Of a DNA stretch of 64,000 nt, positions 62,271 to 64,000 are shown piece after piece. Source of the stretch: Hyphomonadaceae bacterium (lineage in GTDB: Bacteria > Pseudomonadota > Alphaproteobacteria > Caulobacterales > Aquidulcibacteraceae); assembly GCA_022841905.1 (NCBI GenBank), contig JALHQO010000004.1:230936-294935 (forward strand), written 5' to 3'. The notes under the pieces are model-generated. The model was given only the letters and a program-made list of their open reading frames with translations, was not told the origin of the DNA and searched no databases. The translations under genes and the position numbers were made by a program. Within the stretch, counting starts at the first letter, position 1. Each line of letters starts with the position of its first letter.

Positions 62271-62983
62271 TGCCTTTGGACGATGAAACGCTGATGGCCT
62301 ACGCGGACGGGCAGCTATCGCTGCTCGATGCTAAACGCGTCGAACGCGCGATGGCGGAAGATCCCGATCTCGCGCGCCGAGTGGCGCGCTTCACCGCGAC
62401 GCGGCGCGCTTTGAAGATCGCATACGATGATGTGTTGGCGCAGCCGGTGCCCGACCATCTGCTCAAACTTCTCGAAGCGATTCCGGACGATCATATCGCG
62501 CGACCTGTCTCGGACATCGGCGCCGAGCGTAAGCGGCGCGCGCCGCTGCGTGTCGGCCCGCCAGTTTGGGCTGCGGTTGCGGCAAGCTTGTTGGTCGGCG
62601 TTCTCTTCGGCCGCTTCACGGCGCCCGCTGAGGGATTGTTCAGCCAAGACGGCGCGTACGCTGGCGTCAGCCTATCGCGCGTGCTCGAAACGCAGATCGC
62701 AAGTGACACGCAGAGCCCTGATGCCAGAATCGGCCTGACGTTCCGCGCAACCGACGGCGCGATCTGCCGGACATTTGCCGCGGAAAGCGTCTCCGGCTTG
62801 GCGTGCCGTGAAGACGATGCATGGGCCGTGCGCATGGCCGTCGCGTCGCCCGCTGGTGAAACGGATTATCGCCAAGCGAGCGCGCCGGCGCCTGTTATCC
62901 TGGACGCGGTCGACGCCATCATCGATGGCGAGCCGTTCGATGCTGACAAAGAGCGCGAGAGTCGCGCGAACGATTGGCGCTGA
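62270..62983 (+). CDS. Anti-sigma factor-like membrane protein
   Basis: 237 residues with a cytosolic N-terminus (DDETLMAYADGQLSLLDAKRVERAMAEDPDLARRV) resembling the anti-sigma helices of ECF regulators, one TM helix (about 103-118, PVWAAVAASLLVGVLFG) and a periplasmic domain with two cysteines (ICRTFAAESVSGLACRED) that could form a disulfide. No HxxxCxxC zinc motif is present. It starts with ATG at 62270 and overlaps the sigma stop by 1 nt. Confidence 0.82.
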   Translation: MPLDDETLMAYADGQLSLLDAKRVERAMAEDPDLARRVARFTATRRALKIAYDDVLAQPVPDHLLKLLEAIPDDHIARPVSDIGAERKRRAPLRVGPPVWAAVAASLLVGVLFGRFTAPAEGLFSQDGAYAGVSLSRVLETQIASDTQSPDARIGLTFRATDGAICRTFAAESVSGLACREDDAWAVRMAVASPAGETDYRQASAPAPVILDAVDAIIDGEPFDADKERESRANDWR

Positions 62984-63011
62984 CGCCCAACTCTAAGACA
63001 GAGCAAAAGAA

Positions 63012-63039
63012 AGCGACGGACTCCGAAGAGTCCGTCGCT
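63012..63039 (-). terminator. Perfect 12-bp hairpin terminator
   Basis: AGCGACGGACTC (63012-63023) pairs completely with GAGTCCGTCGCT (63028-63039) around CGAA. On the minus strand the hairpin is followed by TTTCTTTTG, so it ends the small secreted-protein gene. It also separates that gene from the convergent anti-sigma gene. Confidence 0.85.
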
Positions 63040-63069
63040 GCCGTACTGACGGGTGGGGGAGTGGTGGCG

Positions 63070-63474
63070 TCAGTGCGGGTCTGCGGAGGCGTTGGCGTTC
63101 ACATCGGCGCTGGCTGACACGCCATTGCGGCTGGCGTTGGCGGAGCCCGAGGCGCTGGCATCCGCATCAACACTTGGCTGAACGCTTTGCGCGCGATCGA
63201 CAGCTGCTTCGCTGGTGTCGCGCGCGCGGTCGGCGGCGCGGCGTGCGGCGCGCTCAGCGCGTTGGCGGTTTCGCTCAAGGCGCGCTTCGGCGTCGCTGAC
63301 CGTGCGGCTCGCATCGACGCCGACGCTGCCTTGGCCGGACACGCTGCCTGTCACCCGATCGGTCGCGCCGCCAACGGCGCCGCCGATGGAGCCGCCGCCT
63401 GCGATTTGAGCCGAGGCCGGCGCCGCCAGCATCAGCATCGCTGCGGTCACAGCCGTGAAAAGTTGCGTCTTCAT
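63070..63474 (-). CDS. Small secreted low-complexity protein
   Basis: 134 residues with a Sec signal peptide (KTQLFTAVTAAMLMLAAPASAQ). The mature part is low-complexity: Gly/Ser-rich start, an Arg/Ala-rich helical run (RTVSDAEARLERNRQRAERAARRAADRARD) and an Ala/Ser/Asp/Asn tail (SADVNANASAD). It is probably periplasmic and partly disordered, with no family recognised. A GAGGAG site precedes the ATG at 63474. A strong terminator follows. The 120-bp region upstream to tRNA-Thr holds nothing else recognisable. Confidence 0.68.
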   Translation of the reverse strand: MKTQLFTAVTAAMLMLAAPASAQIAGGGSIGGAVGGATDRVTGSVSGQGSVGVDASRTVSDAEARLERNRQRAERAARRAADRARDTSEAAVDRAQSVQPSVDADASASGSANASRNGVSASADVNANASADPH

Positions 63475-63594
63475 GATTGTTCTCCTCGAATTGCGCCGGT
63501 CGGCCCGGCTTCGAGGGGAGAACGGAAGAGCCGCGGATTTTCTTCCAAGCTTTTTCGCGTTGAAGAAAATTGACAGAAAAACAGACGCTTGCGG

Positions 63595-63667
63595 TGCCGC
63601 CAACAGGACTCGAACCTGTGACCCCCTGATTACAAATCAGGTGCTCTACCAGCTGAGCTATGGCGGC
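63595..63667 (-). tRNA. tRNA-Thr (anticodon TGT), CCA not encoded
   Basis: On the minus strand the acceptor GCCGCCA pairs with TGGCGGC, the D arm is AGCTCAGCTGGTAGAGC, the anticodon loop is TTTGTAA (anticodon TGT) between CCTGA and TCAGG, and the T arm contains CAGGTTCGAGTCCTG. The discriminator is A, followed by CCG rather than CCA, so the end must be added by the nucleotidyltransferase. The other four tRNAs in the window encode CCA. Confidence 0.95.
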
Positions 63668-63828
63668 GCGGGGCGGGTTTTACGGGTTCGGCCGCTTGAG
63701 CGAAAGACGCGCAATGAATTGTGACAGAGGCGAACTGAGGTTTGCTGACGTCGCTTGATAGGTTAATCGGAATAGACCGACGCGGGGGATGCGCCGGCTC
63801 TGAATCGCGGCTGACGCAGGGGATATTG

Positions 63829-64000
63829 ATGAGCTTTTGGGATTCAGTCTTTCGGGTGATCTTCGGCAGCCGCGGATCACGTCCCACGTCACCGCCGCCC
63901 TCTCCGCCGCGCCCGCCCGCAACTCCGCCGCGTCCGCCAGCGACACCGCCGGCGCCGCCGCCCGCCAGCCCGCCTGCGCCGCCGCCGGCTTCACCGCCCG
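63829..64000 (+). CDS. Proline-rich protein, 3'-truncated by the window end
   Basis: The frame opens with ATG at 63829 after a GGGG-containing leader and reads SFWDSVFRVIFGSRGSRPTS, then about 40 residues of Pro/Ala/Ser-rich repeats such as PPRPPATPPRPPATPPAPPP. The frame is still open at the window edge. The Pro-rich part would be an extended linker, perhaps spanning the envelope, to a domain not seen here. Function cannot be assigned. Confidence 0.55.
   Translation, partial: MSFWDSVFRVIFGSRGSRPTSPPPSPPRPPATPPRPPATPPAPPPASPPAPPPASPP

Noticed and set aside
1..64000. CRISPR arrays, insertion sequences, attachment sites or prophage genes
   Set aside because: No regularly spaced repeats, transposase or integrase motifs were seen on either strand.

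Overview
The window is 64 kb of GC-rich, gene-dense chromosome with no insertion sequence, prophage, CRISPR array or integrase. It looks like an alphaproteobacterium of the Caulobacterales/Hyphomonadaceae type. The evidence is a PopZ-type polar organizer gene beside valS, GANTC sites (the CcrM methylation target) clustered in front of that gene, a DUF2336 protein, two-protein signalling pieces typical of Caulobacter relatives, and a tRNA-His that lacks the usual G at position -1 and has A73. The assignment is inference from gene content; no 16S gene is present.

Layout. 0-3 kb: a plus-strand run of an ArsR-type repressor, two tandem SRPBCC proteins, DUF1801, an AlkD-like glycosylase and a VOC protein. 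3-7.4 kb: minus-strand secreted proteins and aroQ-accB-accC, with a lipoprotein gene 3 bp downstream of accC. 7.4-9 kb: thiS, a secreted protein of unknown function, and thiG. 9-17.3 kb: an unrecognised protein, trmFO (carrying an in-frame palindromic insertion), a membrane protein, a MATE transporter, a DUF429-like protein, a zinc-independent alcohol-dehydrogenase-type reductase, gltX and a cold-shock gene with its terminator. 17.5-25.5 kb: an ECF sigma factor with a membrane protein, a LOG-family protein, an Atm1-type ABC transporter, a CrtI/PYROXD2-like oxidoreductase and a DUF2254 protein. 25.7-26.1 kb: tRNA-Asn and tRNA-Cys. 26-35 kb: tandem extensin-like proteins, a PCMT-like methyltransferase, popZ, valS, an epimerase, an esterase and DUF3137. 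35-41 kb: a LysE exporter, a COG0523 metallochaperone with a WD40 partner, AsmA, tRNA-Phe and an M48 protease.

41.3-45.6 kb is the most unusual stretch. tRNA-His is followed by an ATP-grasp ligase and a FolC/Mur-type ligase that overlap by 4 nt, together resembling a cyanophycin synthetase split into two proteins. Next come a patatin-like phospholipase and a small protein that appears to hold two RyR-like repeats. 45.7-50.7 kb holds a ThiO-like oxidase (a plausible partner for the distant thiS/thiG), an acyl-CoA dehydrogenase, a PepSY protein, a lytic transglycosylase-like protein and a CaiB-type CoA-transferase. 50.8-54 kb is a signalling group: DUF2336, a degenerate EAL-like protein, an Hpt protein and NAD kinase. 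54-60 kb carries a class II aldolase, a secreted protein and an RND efflux pair. 60-63 kb has a cytochrome c lipoprotein and an S8 protease divergent from an ECF sigma/anti-sigma pair. The window ends with a small secreted protein, tRNA-Thr and a truncated proline-rich gene.

Translational coupling is common (ATGA, GTGA and TGATG overlaps). Six convergent gene pairs share exactly 4 nt across their stop codons, so many transcription units abut without a spacer or an intrinsic terminator. No gene-free stretch exceeds 300 bp; the longest are 17285-17552, 25508-25737 and 25813-26060.
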